Positions 35,360-44,593 of a DNA stretch of 64,000 nt are shown piece after piece. The position numbers were made by a program, and so were the translations under genes. Every line of letters starts with the position of its first letter. The first letter of the stretch is position 1. The notes below the pieces were generated by a model. It saw only the letters and a list, made by a program, of their open reading frames with translations, had not been told where the DNA came from and did no database searches. This stretch comes from an uncultured Muribaculaceae bacterium (GTDB lineage: Bacteria; Bacteroidota; Bacteroidia; Bacteroidales; Muribaculaceae): the NCBI GenBank assembly GCA_934675575.1, contig CAKUQQ010000003.1:124001-188000 (forward strand). Direction: 5' to 3'.

Positions 35360-35390
35360 CAAAGGTATTTGAAAAAAGCACAACAGCCAA
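35360..35390 (-). promoter_or_regulatory. Promoter of the glycosyltransferase gene
   Basis: On the minus strand TTG (35390-35388), 20 bases and TACCTTTG (35367-35360) form a consensus promoter. The -7 element lies 31 bases upstream of the chosen start at 35328, and well inside the longer alternative frame, which supports the shorter start. Confidence 0.65.
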
Positions 35391-35531
35391 GCCTGTGGGT
35401 GGCGATAATTGCAGCGATAATTGCAGCCGGTGTTGTGCAGAGACCTTGCCTGGGGCGCAAGCAGATGAAATAGTGGTGAAAAAGAGGTGGAAAATGGTGG
35501 CGCATTGGTGTGGGTATTGTTTAATAATTCT

Positions 35532-35539
35532 TATCTTTG
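35532..35539 (+). promoter_or_regulatory. -7 element for psd
   Basis: TATCTTTG lies 27 bases upstream of the psd start. No TTG was seen at the ideal distance, so only the -7 half is supported. Confidence 0.4.
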
Positions 35540-35566
35540 TAAGTTAAAAATAGAACATCATCGAAA

Positions 35567-36271
35567 ATGAGAGTAAAGATACATCGCGAGGGACTAAACA
35601 TCATATTTGCACTGCTATTTATCTTGATAGTGGTGAATAGCTTGTCGTATGCGTTTATCGACTACAAGGTGGTGCCGATAGTCTTCATCGTGATTTCGGT
35701 TATCATGTTTGGACTTGTGGTAAACTTCTTCAGACTGCCACGCCGCCATTTTGAGGCACAAACGCCAACTGATGTGGTGGCGAGTGTTGACGGCACTGTG
35801 GTGGCGCTGGAGGAAGTGTATGAGGACGAATATCTGCACCGCAACATGATACAGCTGTCGATATTCATGTCGGTGTTTAACGTGCATGCCAACTGGACTC
35901 CTGTGGAGGGCGAGGTGGAATATGTGAAGCACCACGCAGGCCGCTTCATGGCCGCCTATCTGCCAAAGTCGAGCAGCGACAATGAACGCTCGGCAATAGT
36001 TATAAAGACCAAGACCGGTGATGAGGTGATGGTGAGGCAGATTGCAGGCGCTGTGGCCCGCCGCATAGTGACCTATGTGGAGCCTGGCGACACGGTGGCT
36101 TTTGACAACCATATAGGCTTCATAAAATTTGGCTCGCGTGTAGATGTGTTCCTGCCTCTCGACACGGAATTCTTCGTTAAGCTTGGCGACCGCACTTGGG
36201 GAGGACAGACACTTGTGGCACGCATGAAAGACAGAAAAAATCAAGGAAATGTTTCAGGAAATCAAGAATAA
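35567..36271 (+). CDS. psd: Phosphatidylserine decarboxylase family proenzyme
   Basis: The 234-residue product has two N-terminal membrane segments (about 12-30 and 33-54) and the Psd catalytic domain (PTDVVASVDGTVV, SIFMSVFNVHANWTP). The self-cleavage site is in IGFIKFGSRVDVF: Gly189-Ser190, where Ser becomes the pyruvoyl group. It converts phosphatidylserine to phosphatidylethanolamine at the membrane. The short form with FGS instead of LGST is the archaetidylserine-type Psd common in Bacteroidota. It overlaps pssA by 23 bases, so the synthase and decarboxylase are translationally coupled. Confidence 0.94.
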   Translation: MRVKIHREGLNIIFALLFILIVVNSLSYAFIDYKVVPIVFIVISVIMFGLVVNFFRLPRRHFEAQTPTDVVASVDGTVVALEEVYEDEYLHRNMIQLSIFMSVFNVHANWTPVEGEVEYVKHHAGRFMAAYLPKSSSDNERSAIVIKTKTGDEVMVRQIAGAVARRIVTYVEPGDTVAFDNHIGFIKFGSRVDVFLPLDTEFFVKLGDRTWGGQTLVARMKDRKNQGNVSGNQE

Positions 36272-36950
36272 CATACCAAACGCCATAACAAGCCTGAACC
36301 TGTTTTCGGGCGCTATGGCATGTGTGGCTGCATTTCAAGGGCAAGAACCGCTTTTGGGCAGCCTGACGGGCACACAGACGGCATTTGTGTTTATAGCCAT
36401 GTCGGCAGTGTTTGACTTCTTCGACGGTTTTGTGGCCAGATTGCTGCATGTGGTGTCGGGCATAGGCAAGGAGCTTGACTCGCTCAGCGACTCGGTTAGC
36501 TTCGGCTTGGCTCCGGCACTGATAATGCTCAATGTGATGCAACAAAACGGCGTGGAGGGTGTGTTGCCTTTTGCGGCACTGATTATTCCTGTGTTTGGAG
36601 CGTTGCGTCTGGCGAAGTTTAATCTCGACACCAACCAGGGCGAGGTGTTCACCGGCTTGCCAATACCTGCCAACGCAATATTTTGGATAGGTTTTGCCGA
36701 CTACTACACAAATCACCCAGACGTGAACGTGTGGATAGTGCTGGCTCTTGTGGTGGTGCTGTCGCTGCTCATGGTGTGCAGCCTAAGGCTGTTTTCGCTT
36801 AAAGTGCATAGCTTGAGCCTGAAGACGAGCTACCGCCAGTGGTTGATTTTGGTTGCCACAGTGGCATTTGTGGCAACAATGGGTCTGCCCGGACTGTCGT
36901 GCACGATAGTGCTGTATGTGCTGTTGTCGGTGCTGACCAAGGTGAAGTGA
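36249..36950 (+). CDS. pssA: CDP-diacylglycerol--serine O-phosphatidyltransferase
   Basis: The 233-residue integral membrane enzyme carries the CDP-alcohol phosphatidyltransferase signature DxxDGxxARx8Gx3Dx3D, read here from DFFDGFVARLL to GKELDSLSD. It makes phosphatidylserine from CDP-diacylglycerol and serine, supplying the overlapping psd product. About seven or eight hydrophobic helices are visible. The gene starts inside the end of psd (23-base overlap), and a DUF4834 gene follows, the usual Bacteroidota arrangement. Confidence 0.95.
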   Translation: MFQEIKNNIPNAITSLNLFSGAMACVAAFQGQEPLLGSLTGTQTAFVFIAMSAVFDFFDGFVARLLHVVSGIGKELDSLSDSVSFGLAPALIMLNVMQQNGVEGVLPFAALIIPVFGALRLAKFNLDTNQGEVFTGLPIPANAIFWIGFADYYTNHPDVNVWIVLALVVVLSLLMVCSLRLFSLKVHSLSLKTSYRQWLILVATVAFVATMGLPGLSCTIVLYVLLSVLTKVK

Positions 36951-37001
36951 AAAGTTTTTGGCACGGCAATTGTGATAGGTTCTCTATAAAACGGAATTGC
37001 A

Positions 37002-37313
37002 ATGATTAAATTACTTGTTCTTTGTTTGATTTTGTATGTGGGCTACCGCATATACAAATTTTCGTGGAGACTGCATCAGACGATAGATGACATGCGCCGT
37101 GGCGGCGGAAACCAAGCCTCCAGCAACCGCAGCAACCAAGGCTATGAGGGCAGACGGAGAAGCGGCAAGGTATATACCAAAGACGTGGGCGAATATGTGG
37201 ACTATGAAGAAATAGACCGCGTGGTGGAGAAGAACACTGGCGAAGACGAGCAGACGGAGCAATTCTATGAAGAAAGCCGCGTGAGCGATGCGGAATATGA
37301 GGACATAAAGTAG
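37002..37313 (+). CDS. DUF4834 family small membrane protein
   Basis: This 103-residue protein has one N-terminal hydrophobic helix (MIKLLVLCLILYVGYRIYKF) and a hydrophilic, probably disordered tail with the conserved block KDVGEYVDYEEI. These are the features of DUF4834, a Bacteroidota family of unknown role. It follows psd-pssA by 51 bases on the same strand, as in related genomes, so a link to membrane lipid synthesis or envelope upkeep is likely but untested. Confidence 0.82.
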   Translation: MIKLLVLCLILYVGYRIYKFSWRLHQTIDDMRRGGGNQASSNRSNQGYEGRRRSGKVYTKDVGEYVDYEEIDRVVEKNTGEDEQTEQFYEESRVSDAEYEDIK

Positions 37314-37391
37314 CCCGGTAGGTACAAGAGACACGCTTTGTGTTAAGATTTGTTGTGGTGGCATGGAAACAAGATTTCCCGCATAGCGGCA

Positions 37392-37399
37392 TAAATTTG
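37392..37399 (+). promoter_or_regulatory. Possible -7 element for recA
   Basis: TAAATTTG lies 93 bases upstream of recA in the 179-base gap after the DUF4834 gene. No clear -33 element and no recognisable LexA-type site were seen. Confidence 0.3.
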
Positions 37400-37492
37400 C
37401 AGTGCTGAACGTGAGGGCGTGTGGCAATCCGCAGCCAAAGTCGGCAGCCGAGAGAAATAAATTAAGCATAAAAACAAAAAAGATATAACATT

Positions 37493-38584
37493 ATGGACGA
37501 AGACAAATTGAAATTTGACGATGGGGCACAGGCTGCCGCAAACGACGGCAACACCGGTCGCAAACAGGTGTCGCCAGAGAAGTTGAAGGCACTTCAGGTG
37601 GCTATGGACAAAATCGACAAGACATACGGTCGCGGCTCAATCATGAAGCTTGGTGACGACCACATAGAAAACATTGACGTGATACCCACAGGCTCTGTAG
37701 GTCTTGACTATGCGCTTGGTGTGGGTGGCTACCCACGCGGCCGCATTGTGGAAATCTACGGCCCGGAGTCGTCAGGTAAGACTACCCTTGCCATTCACGC
37801 CATAGCCGAGGCACAAAAGGCTGGCGGCATAGCTGCAATAATTGATGCAGAGCATGCTTTCGACCGCTTCTATGCCGAAAATCTGGGTGTAGATGTCAAC
37901 AATCTGTGGATAGCACAGCCTGACAATGGCGAGCAGGCTTTGGAGATTGCCGACCAACTGATACGCTCGTCGGCAATCGACATAATCGTGATTGACTCTG
38001 TGGCAGCCCTGACTCCAAAGGCCGAGATTGAGGGTGACATGGGCGACAGCAAGATGGGCTTGCAGGCACGACTGATGTCGCAAGCATTGAGAAAGCTGAC
38101 AGCAACAATATCGAAAACAAACACTACCTGCATATTTATCAATCAGCTGCGCGAAAAGCTTGGCGTGATGTTTGGAAATCCTGAAACCACAACTGGTGGA
38201 AACGCTCTGAAGTTTTACGCCTCGGTGCGACTCGATATTCGCCGACTTGGCCAAATCAAAGATGGAGAGAATGTGGTGGGCAACCTGACACGCGTGAAAG
38301 TGGTGAAGAACAAGGTTGCACCTCCATTCCGCAAGGCAGAGTTTGAAATTTTGTTTGGCAAGGGAATAAGCAAAGTGGGCGAGATTGTGGACCTCGGAGT
38401 GGAGTTCGGCATTGTGAAAAAGAGCGGTGCATGGTACTCTTATGAGGGCACTAAGCTCGGCCAGGGCCGCGATGCTGCCAAGCAAATGGTGGCCGACAAT
38501 CCAGAGCTGGAAGAAGAACTTGAGACTAAAATCAAAGATGCCATGGCAAATGGCGGTTCAAGTGACGACAGCAAGAAGAAATGA
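37493..38584 (+). CDS. recA: RecA recombinase
   Basis: The 363-residue product is a full-length RecA: Walker [10 protein letters not shown] (90-98), Walker B region [20 protein letters not shown], the DNA-binding loop L1 around [20 protein letters not shown], loop L2 in [20 protein letters not shown], and an acidic/Lys-rich tail. It forms ATP filaments on single-stranded DNA for homologous recombination and the DNA-damage response. The N-terminal extension (residues 1-25) is short and acidic. Termination is by a strong 12-base-pair hairpin. Confidence is very high. Confidence 0.98.
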   Translation: MDEDKLKFDDGAQAAANDGNTGRKQVSPEKLKALQVAMDKIDKTYGRGSIMKLGDDHIENIDVIPTGSVGLDYALGVGGYPRGRIVEIYGPESSGKTTLAIHAIAEAQKAGGIAAIIDAEHAFDRFYAENLGVDVNNLWIAQPDNGEQALEIADQLIRSSAIDIIVIDSVAALTPKAEIEGDMGDSKMGLQARLMSQALRKLTATISKTNTTCIFINQLREKLGVMFGNPETTTGGNALKFYASVRLDIRRLGQIKDGENVVGNLTRVKVVKNKVAPPFRKAEFEILFGKGISKVGEIVDLGVEFGIVKKSGAWYSYEGTKLGQGRDAAKQMVADNPELEEELETKIKDAMANGGSSDDSKKK

Positions 38585-38634
38585 CCCATTTGCGCACACA
38601 GCGCAAGAATTATTGGTAAACTGAATAAAAGAAT

Positions 38635-38672
38635 TGCCGTGAACGCTTGGTTTGGCGTTCACGGCATTTTTT
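38635..38672 (+). terminator. Terminator of recA, shared with convergent pncA
   Basis: TGCCGTGAACGC (38635-38646) and its perfect complement (38655-38666) enclose an eight-base loop, followed by TTTTTT. On the minus strand the 3' flank is also fairly T-rich, so it may stop pncA transcripts too. Confidence 0.85.
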
Positions 38673-38695
38673 GTCGCTTTTTGCAAAAATGCCGT

Positions 38696-39259
38696 TTAGA
38701 GAGTGGCAATGCCGTGGGCTGTGATAAACTCTGACAGAGCTTTGCCACCATCGAGCGACGACACATATTTTGTGAGGACACGGAACATGGGCGCACCATA
38801 GCGTTTCACACCATCGGTGAGCGTGTTGAGCACACACACATCGCCAGCAAGGCCGCACACGTCAATCTGTGTTATGCCAAGCACGGTGATAACCTTGTGA
38901 AGCTGCTCGGCTGAAAGCTGGTTGCGGAATATGGAATATTCCTCGGTATCGGCAAATGTGCCCTTGGTCAGCACTTGTGTGTGGCCAGAAGTCTCGTGGA
39001 GCGGAGCAATGAGAGGCTGGTAGATGCCGGCTCCGGCAGAGAACTGCACGCAGTGCATGGGCCACTGGCCGCCTTGCTCGGCAAATGAGCAGTGATTATA
39101 GGGGTGCCAGTCGGTTGTAACCACTTTGTAGGCGTATTCGCCATTGCTTTTGGCGATGAATTGGGCGAGTTGTGTCAGTGCTTCCTCGGCACCAGGCACA
39201 GGCAGTGTGCCAGTGATAAAGTCGATTTGCGGGTCAACCACAAGTAAGAGCTTGCTCAT
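38696..39259 (-). CDS. pncA: Nicotinamidase
   Basis: The frame is open to 39526, but the ATG at 39259 gives the normal N-terminus MSKLLLVVDPQIDFITGTL (187 residues), and a promoter lies just upstream. Catalytic residues are visible: Asp9, Lys99 (VLTKGTF) and Cys142 (AGDVCVLNT). The metal ligands Asp50, His52 and His69 are in DWHPYNHCSFAEQGG and WPMHC. The enzyme deamidates nicotinamide to nicotinate for NAD salvage. It is convergent with recA and stands alone. Confidence 0.94.
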   Translation of the reverse strand: MSKLLLVVDPQIDFITGTLPVPGAEEALTQLAQFIAKSNGEYAYKVVTTDWHPYNHCSFAEQGGQWPMHCVQFSAGAGIYQPLIAPLHETSGHTQVLTKGTFADTEEYSIFRNQLSAEQLHKVITVLGITQIDVCGLAGDVCVLNTLTDGVKRYGAPMFRVLTKYVSSLDGGKALSEFITAHGIATL

Positions 39260-39309
39260 AGCGTTTTGTCTTTTTTTTCGTTGATTTTCCATTGGTTGTT
39301 TTGCTGTTG

Positions 39310-39341
39310 TAAAGATAGTTGAAAAGTGCGGTTGACGCCAA
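39310..39341 (-). promoter_or_regulatory. Promoter of pncA
   Basis: On the minus strand TTG (39341-39339), 21 bases and TATCTTTA (39317-39310) resemble the consensus, with one change in the -7 element. It lies 51 bases upstream of the chosen pncA start. Confidence 0.5.
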
Positions 39342-39626
39342 TGTTTTTCACTTGATTTGCATAAAACATTGGCTTCGCTTTTCTTGCCGTCGCTCCTGAA
39401 AGAATCGGTGTGTGCTCGTGTCGTGATGCGAGATTTGTGAAATATTTTGTAGGTTGGGGAATTTTTTTTGAAAAAATGAATGGCAGAGTGGCGAGGGTAG
39501 GCTGTTGGACGCAAATGTTTAGACATTAGAAAAATAACAAAAATGCTGAGGGCTTTGCGGGTAGTGACATAGGGGGCAATGCGTGTTGGATTATGCGTCG
39601 GAAACCTCTCTGTGGCTTACAAAAAG

Positions 39627-39657
39627 TTGGGAGTTACGCCATTTTACTTTAACTTTG
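39627..39657 (+). promoter_or_regulatory. Promoter of gdhA
   Basis: TTG (39627-39629), 20 bases and TAACTTTG (39650-39657) match the consensus. A leader of about 90 bases precedes gdhA. Confidence 0.6.
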
Positions 39658-39753
39658 TAGTGAAACAGGTGCTGTGACGTGCTAAACGTTAACTGCATGC
39701 GCTGTGAGATAACCGAATTCAGTTTGATAAAAGAACGACAATAAAAATTAAAA

Positions 39754-41088
39754 ATGGAAGCAGCAAAAGTAATTGCAGACTTGCAACGCAAGTTCCCCAA
39801 CCAGCCGGAATACATTCAATCGGTGAGCCAAGTGTTGGGAACGATTGAAGAGGAGTATAACAAACACCCGGAGTTTGATAATGCCAACCTGATAGAGAGG
39901 TTGTGCATTCCAGACCGAATCTACAAGTTCAGAGTGAACTGGGTAGATGACGCAGGCAAGGTGCAGACCAACACAGGTTATCGTGTGCAGCACAACAATG
40001 CGATTGGCCCTTACAAGGGTGGCGTGCGCTTCCACTCATCGGTGACGGAATCAATCTTGAAGTTCCTTGCTTTTGAGCAAACTTTCAAAAACTCACTCAC
40101 CACACTGCCAATGGGCGGTGCCAAGGGCGGCTCTGACTTCTCGCCACGCGGCAAGAGCAATGCCGAGGTGATGCGTTTCTGCCAGGCGTTTGTTACCGAG
40201 CTTTTCCGTTTTGTTGGTCCTGACGAGGACGTGCCAGCCGGCGACATAGGCGTGGGTGGCCGTGAAGTGGGCTACATGTTTGGTATGTATAAGAAGCTCA
40301 CACATCAGTTTACGGGTGTGTTCACGGGCAAGGGACTGGACTTTGGCGGCTCAAAGATACGCCCCGAAGCCACTGGATATGGCAATGTGTATTTTCTGAA
40401 CAATATGCTTGCCACACGCAACCTCGATGTGAAGGGCAAGACCGTGCTTGTGTCCGGTTCTGGAAATGTGGCGCAATACACTGCCGAGAAACTGCTTGAG
40501 CAGGGTGCAAAGGTGGTTACGATGTCGGATTCTGACGGCTATATTTATGACCCAGACGGAATAGACCGCAAGAAACTTGACTGGATTATGAACCTGAAGA
40601 ATGTGGAACGCGGCCGCATAAGGGAATATGCCGAGGAATTTGACGTGAAGTATGTGGCCGGCGCAAAGCCATGGAGCGAGAAAGCTGACATAGCCACTCC
40701 GTGTGCCACACAAAACGAAATAGACGAAGATGCAGCCAAGACACTCCTTGCAAATGGTGTGATAGCTGTGAGCGAAGGCGCAAACATGCCTTGCACACCG
40801 GGAGCAATCAAGGCGTTCCAGGACGCAAAGATTCTGTACTGCCCAGGCAAGGCTTCAAATGCCGGCGGTGTGAGCGTGTCGGGCCTTGAGATGAGCCAGA
40901 ACTCAGAGCGTTTGAGCTGGAGCCGTGAGGAGGTGGACGCAAAGCTCCACGGCATTATGGACGAAATACACGCCAACTGCGTGAAATATGGCACTGAGCC
41001 TGACGGCTACATCAACTATGTGAAAGGTGCTAACGTGGCAGGTTTCTTGAAGGTGGCACGCGCTATGATGGCTCAAGGAATTGTGTGA
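39754..41088 (+). CDS. gdhA: NADP-type glutamate dehydrogenase
   Basis: The 444-residue product has the hexameric GDH layout: an N-terminal domain with PYKGGVRFH and LPMGGAKGGSDF (catalytic Lys region), GDIGVGGREVGYMFG, and a Rossmann domain with GKTVLVSGSGNVAQYTAEKL. The C-terminal VSVSGLEMSQNSERLSW is typical of the small NADP-dependent class. It fixes ammonium on 2-oxoglutarate. It has its own promoter and a long terminator hairpin. Cofactor preference is inferred from the class, not measured. Confidence 0.96.
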   Translation: MEAAKVIADLQRKFPNQPEYIQSVSQVLGTIEEEYNKHPEFDNANLIERLCIPDRIYKFRVNWVDDAGKVQTNTGYRVQHNNAIGPYKGGVRFHSSVTESILKFLAFEQTFKNSLTTLPMGGAKGGSDFSPRGKSNAEVMRFCQAFVTELFRFVGPDEDVPAGDIGVGGREVGYMFGMYKKLTHQFTGVFTGKGLDFGGSKIRPEATGYGNVYFLNNMLATRNLDVKGKTVLVSGSGNVAQYTAEKLLEQGAKVVTMSDSDGYIYDPDGIDRKKLDWIMNLKNVERGRIREYAEEFDVKYVAGAKPWSEKADIATPCATQNEIDEDAAKTLLANGVIAVSEGANMPCTPGAIKAFQDAKILYCPGKASNAGGVSVSGLEMSQNSERLSWSREEVDAKLHGIMDEIHANCVKYGTEPDGYINYVKGANVAGFLKVARAMMAQGIV

Positions 41089-41128
41089 CGCTGACAGCGG
41101 ATTTGTGAATGGAATAAATATTAAATGG

Positions 41129-41175
41129 GTCGGGCGGCCGTGCATTTGCACAGCTGCCCGACTTGCATTTTTTTT
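41129..41175 (+). terminator. Terminator of gdhA
   Basis: GTCGGGC (41129-41135) pairs with GCCCGAC (41156-41162). The inside folds further as GTGCA-TT-TGCAC. A run of eight T follows at 41168-41175. Confidence 0.8.
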
Positions 41176-41206
41176 GTGTGGTGTAGTGTTTTTTAGAGTA
41201 ACTTTG
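41173..41206 (+). promoter_or_regulatory. Promoter of the EamA transporter gene
   Basis: TTTG (41173-41176), 22 bases and TAACTTTG (41199-41206) are consistent with a promoter beginning inside the T-run of the gdhA terminator. The coding start is 47 bases beyond the -7 element. Confidence 0.45.
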
Positions 41207-41252
41207 CAGCGTTTTTTATGAGTGACTTGAAAAAGGGATAATAAGTTAGCTG

Positions 41253-42164
41253 ATGAACAATAAACTTAAAGGAACACTGTTTGGCGTGGTGGCTGCTGTG
41301 GCATACGGCACAAACCCACTGTTTTCGCTGCCGCTTTATGCGCTGTGCATGACGCCAGACTCGGTGCTGTTTTACCGCTACGGAATAGGTGGAGCTTTGC
41401 TCGGCTTGATACTGAAGCTGAGAGGCGAATCGCTGAGGCTTAAAAAGCATGAAGTGCTGCCGCTGTTTTTGCTTGGGCTGCTTTTCTCATCGTCGTCGTT
41501 CCTGCTGTTCAAGAGTTTCTTGTATATGGACGCTGGAGTGGCCTCAACCATACTGTTTGTGTATCCGGTGCTCGTGGCACTGATTATGGCGGTGGTGTTT
41601 AAGGAGAAGGCATCGTGGATAACGTATGGCTGCATAGGACTCGCGTTGTGCGGCATAGGGCTGCTGTATAAGGGCGACGGCGAGTCGGGGCTTGACGTGG
41701 TGGGAATGACGCTGGTTTTGCTCTCGGCGCTGACCTATGCAATCTACATAATAATTGTGGGGCGCATAGCGTCGCTAAAGCTGCCAGTGGGCAAAATGTC
41801 GTTTTGGGTGATAGTGTTTGGCATGACGGTGTTTGTGGTCAGCACAAAGTTTCTGACACAGCTACAGCCAGTGCCGCCCACTCTGTCGGGGTGGGTGAAT
41901 GTGTGTGGCGAAGCCATAGTGCCTACGGTGATTTCGGTGCTGTTTATCAATATTTCAATAAAGGCCATTGGCTCGACCTATGCGGCAATTATTGGAGCAT
42001 TGGAGCCGGTGACGGCCTTAATGATAGGCGTGTTTGTGTTTGGCGAGAGCTTCACTTTGCGCATAGCTGTGGGTGCGTTGCTGATAGTGTTTGCCGTGAT
42101 ACTGGTAGTGTCGCAGAATGTGGTGGTGACAGGATTGAAGAAAGGCTGGCACAAATTGCGATAA
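41253..42164 (+). CDS. EamA/DMT-family transporter
   Basis: This 303-residue protein has ten hydrophobic helices arranged as two EamA repeats (about 6-140 and 150-290). Family words include GVVAAVAYGTNPLFSLPLYA in helix 1, MDAGVASTILFVYPVLVALIMAVVF and the second-repeat ending ALEPVTALMIGVFVFGE. Members export or import amino acids, purines or other metabolites across the inner membrane; the substrate here is not evident. The gene is convergent with an SDR gene, the stops being 4 bases apart. Confidence 0.9.
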   Translation: MNNKLKGTLFGVVAAVAYGTNPLFSLPLYALCMTPDSVLFYRYGIGGALLGLILKLRGESLRLKKHEVLPLFLLGLLFSSSSFLLFKSFLYMDAGVASTILFVYPVLVALIMAVVFKEKASWITYGCIGLALCGIGLLYKGDGESGLDVVGMTLVLLSALTYAIYIIIVGRIASLKLPVGKMSFWVIVFGMTVFVVSTKFLTQLQPVPPTLSGWVNVCGEAIVPTVISVLFINISIKAIGSTYAAIIGALEPVTALMIGVFVFGESFTLRIAVGALLIVFAVILVVSQNVVVTGLKKGWHKLR

Positions 42165-42168
42165 GAAG

Positions 42169-42882
42169 TTACATTTTCTTGTAAAGAAAATAAGGCAGAT
42201 TCTTGTTGATGATGGCAAAAATGTGCCATCTGTTGGTTACATAGGCTTTGCCTCTTTTACGCTTTATGGCATTCGCTATTTGGGTTACAACCTTATCAAC
42301 AGGCATTACCCAAAATAGGTTTTCTCCTTTTGCCATTCTGGTATCTACAAGTCCAGGGCGAATATCAGTGATGTTGATAGCACGACATTCCTTATATGCT
42401 TTCTTACGCAATGCTTCCATATAATTGATTTGGTAGGCCTTGGAGGCACTGTATGCTGGGGCTTGAGCCTCTCCTCGCAGTCCGCCTATTGAGGTTATCG
42501 CTACGAGATGACCGAATCCTTGCTGGAAAAGAATGTTATAAAAACAATCTATTAGGTAAGTCCACCCAACGATATTCGTCTGTAGTGTAGGGAATTCTAA
42601 TGTAAAATCGAGTAGGGGGTTGAATTCGCCAGTCCCTGAACACACAATTACGAGGTCTATCGTTGTTAATTTGGATTGTAGATAGGCGATAGCACGGTCA
42701 GTTTGGCCAGTTTGCGTAATATCGGCGGCAAAAGAAAAGACGTTTGGTGTATGACTTGCTTCAATCTTTTCAAGAATTCCCTTTCTGCGACCTACTATTC
42801 CTACCTTGTTTTCTGGCTTGGCATATTCTTTTAGTAGCCCATTACCTATGCCAGACGTGGCACCTATGATGATTATATTCAT
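42169..42882 (-). CDS. SDR-family oxidoreductase
   Basis: The 237-residue product has the SDR motifs IIIGATSGIGNGLLKEYA (nucleotide binding), LVIVCSGTGEFN (the NAG position altered), VAITSIGGLRGEAQAPAYSASKAY (catalytic Ser, Tyr, Lys) and IRPGLVDTRMAKG. The substrate is unknown. The C-terminus is basic and hydrophobic (FAIINKNLPYFLYKKM), as in SDRs that touch membranes. Codon use is more AT-rich than in flanking housekeeping genes. A Crp-like regulator gene lies upstream on the same strand. Confidence 0.9.
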   Translation of the reverse strand: MNIIIIGATSGIGNGLLKEYAKPENKVGIVGRRKGILEKIEASHTPNVFSFAADITQTGQTDRAIAYLQSKLTTIDLVIVCSGTGEFNPLLDFTLEFPTLQTNIVGWTYLIDCFYNILFQQGFGHLVAITSIGGLRGEAQAPAYSASKAYQINYMEALRKKAYKECRAINITDIRPGLVDTRMAKGENLFWVMPVDKVVTQIANAIKRKRGKAYVTNRWHIFAIINKNLPYFLYKKM

Positions 42883-42997
42883 ATCTTTTTTTGTTTCAAA
42901 GGTATAAAAAAACAGAGCGTTTTTACCTTAACATCAGGAAATAAGTAATGTGTCACAGTTAACTCTCAACATAGGTTGATAAAAATATAAACTATTG

Positions 42998-43573
42998 CTA
43001 TGTAAAGGTTATGTCGTGACGAATTTTGCTGACGGTGTTTGGGTGCATTTTCAGATAAGAGGCAATGTCTTTTAGGGATAGTTGTTGAACGATTTTAGGA
43101 CAGCGATGTAGTAGGTGCTCATAACGCCCGCGCGCATCAAGGCTATATAAATCGATATAGCTGGAATAAATTTGTTCGAAAAGTCCTTCCATAATTTTTA
43201 TTCCAAGCAATGCCTTTCCTGCATTTTCAGAGAAGAAACCAAGCAATGCCGTACCATCAACGACATGAACCATTGATTCTGCATTTGCCTCTATTTGCAC
43301 TTTTGATGGAGTCCCATAAAGGCAGTTAGGATAATCGGCCACAAATTCACCCTCGAAAGCAAAGCCTGTGATATAATCTTTCTTTTCTGTATAGTTATGG
43401 ACTGTGTATTTGAAACAACCTTTCTCAATATAGCCAATTTGGAGAGAAGGTTTGCTGGTTTGTTGAAAAGTTGCTCCACGTTTCATAATCAGCATTTTGC
43501 CATTGCTGATGCAGTATTGACGCAAAAATTCAAGATTGAGGCCAATCTTATATGAATTTAACTGTTCTTTCAT
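42998..43573 (-). CDS. Crp/Fnr-family transcriptional regulator
   Basis: The 191-residue protein has an N-terminal cyclic-nucleotide-binding-like beta roll (about 25-115, KRGATFQQTSKPSLQIGYIEKGCFKYT and FEGEFVADYPNCLYG). A C-terminal winged HTH (about 150-190, LSLKDIASYLKMHPNTVSKIR) follows. The ligand-binding residues of true cAMP receptors are not obvious. It lies 115 bases upstream of the SDR gene on the same strand and may control it. The sequence is AT-rich compared with the neighbouring core genes. Confidence 0.85.
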   Translation of the reverse strand: MKEQLNSYKIGLNLEFLRQYCISNGKMLIMKRGATFQQTSKPSLQIGYIEKGCFKYTVHNYTEKKDYITGFAFEGEFVADYPNCLYGTPSKVQIEANAESMVHVVDGTALLGFFSENAGKALLGIKIMEGLFEQIYSSYIDLYSLDARGRYEHLLHRCPKIVQQLSLKDIASYLKMHPNTVSKIRHDITFT

Positions 43574-43642
43574 ATATCAAATAAGAATTAGAGGTAATAT
43601 GAAAGTGCATTTTATAACATCGTAATTTTAAAATGAGTGGAA

Positions 43643-44593
43643 TTACACACCGAGGATTTTGTGATATAGTTTTAGTATGTTTTCATCTCTGTTTTTGACT
43701 AATTCTGCCAAATCCTCAACATCGAACTCTTTGGCGTGCCGCTCTAAAAACGCTTCCATTGTGGCGTATGCTGTGTCGAAAGTGTAAAAGATTTTGGGGG
43801 CATGCTTGAAGAAGTCATTTGCAAGCTGGTCCTTTTTATATTCTTGGTTGAATAATGCTTTACCAGCTTCATGTAACCTTTTTGCCAAAAGAGCCAGCTT
43901 TTCAGAGCCAATTTCCTCGCCATGCAAACGAACCAGGTGATATAAAGAGACGAAGACCAATTCATAGTTAATGAAAACGGATAAATCCATTGATTTGCCA
44001 AACGCCCTTATCTTGTAAAATGTGAGATGCTTTCCCTTTTGCTCTTTGGGCGTGTAGCACAGTTCAAAGTAGATGTAATCTTTGTACTGGTCTTCGGTGC
44101 TTGCCGAGTCGGCCTTTATTTCGGGTATTGAGCGAAGAATCGCTTGAATATCGGCGAATGTGAATCTTTCCGGCAGAGATTTTGCCGCCTTGCGAAACTT
44201 AGAGAGCGTGGCATCGACCTGTCCTTTTTTGACGGCTACATAGATTGGCACATGCCATTTTGCCTCTTTGCACTTGGCTTCCCACTCGGCGAAAGCCTTT
44301 GCTTTCTTTGTCTTGATTTGCTCCAACAAGACTGCTTGTTCTGCCGTCAAAGGCTTTATCCAATCACAGAAATCCAAGTATTTTATTTGCACCTTTGAGC
44401 TGCATACGCGGCCACGAATGGTGCAAAACGTGTGATATGAAATCACGGTTTGGTTATAGTCTCCGACTTTGACGTCATCTTCCTCGTCGATGTCAAAAGG
44501 TTCATAATATGTGGGGAAGATGCTTTCCACCTTTGCGAACTCATCTTCTGCCATAATCCAGTCGCCTGGTTGGAATGGTAGTTTTTTAGTCAT
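43643..44593 (-). CDS. Unknown protein, 316 residues
   Basis: The frame extends to 44689, but I choose the ATG at 44593 because the upstream gene ends at 44586 with an 8-base overlap (ATGACTAA), typical of coupled genes. I do not recognise the family. The N-terminus (KLPFQPGDWIMAEDEFAKVESIF) suggests a small beta barrel of the KOW/SH3 kind. The rest is helical with charged stretches (about 110-150) and has no membrane helix or signal. It is probably cytoplasmic. Its partner is the four-helix membrane protein encoded just upstream. The function is unknown. Confidence 0.7.
   Translation of the reverse strand: MTKKLPFQPGDWIMAEDEFAKVESIFPTYYEPFDIDEEDDVKVGDYNQTVISYHTFCTIRGRVCSSKVQIKYLDFCDWIKPLTAEQAVLLEQIKTKKAKAFAEWEAKCKEAKWHVPIYVAVKKGQVDATLSKFRKAAKSLPERFTFADIQAILRSIPEIKADSASTEDQYKDYIYFELCYTPKEQKGKHLTFYKIRAFGKSMDLSVFINYELVFVSLYHLVRLHGEEIGSEKLALLAKRLHEAGKALFNQEYKKDQLANDFFKHAPKIFYTFDTAYATMEAFLERHAKEFDVEDLAELVKNRDENILKLYHKILGV

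Larger units (their letters stand above)
39260..39753. other. Divergent intergenic region between pncA and gdhA
   Basis: The 494 bases contain the pncA promoter (39310-39341) and the gdhA promoter (39627-39657). I see nothing else I can support: no tRNA, repeat or recognisable riboswitch. Confidence 0.5.

Noticed and set aside
39260..39753. Riboswitch or small RNA before gdhA
   Set aside because: Only promoters for pncA and gdhA could be recognised; no known riboswitch core was seen.
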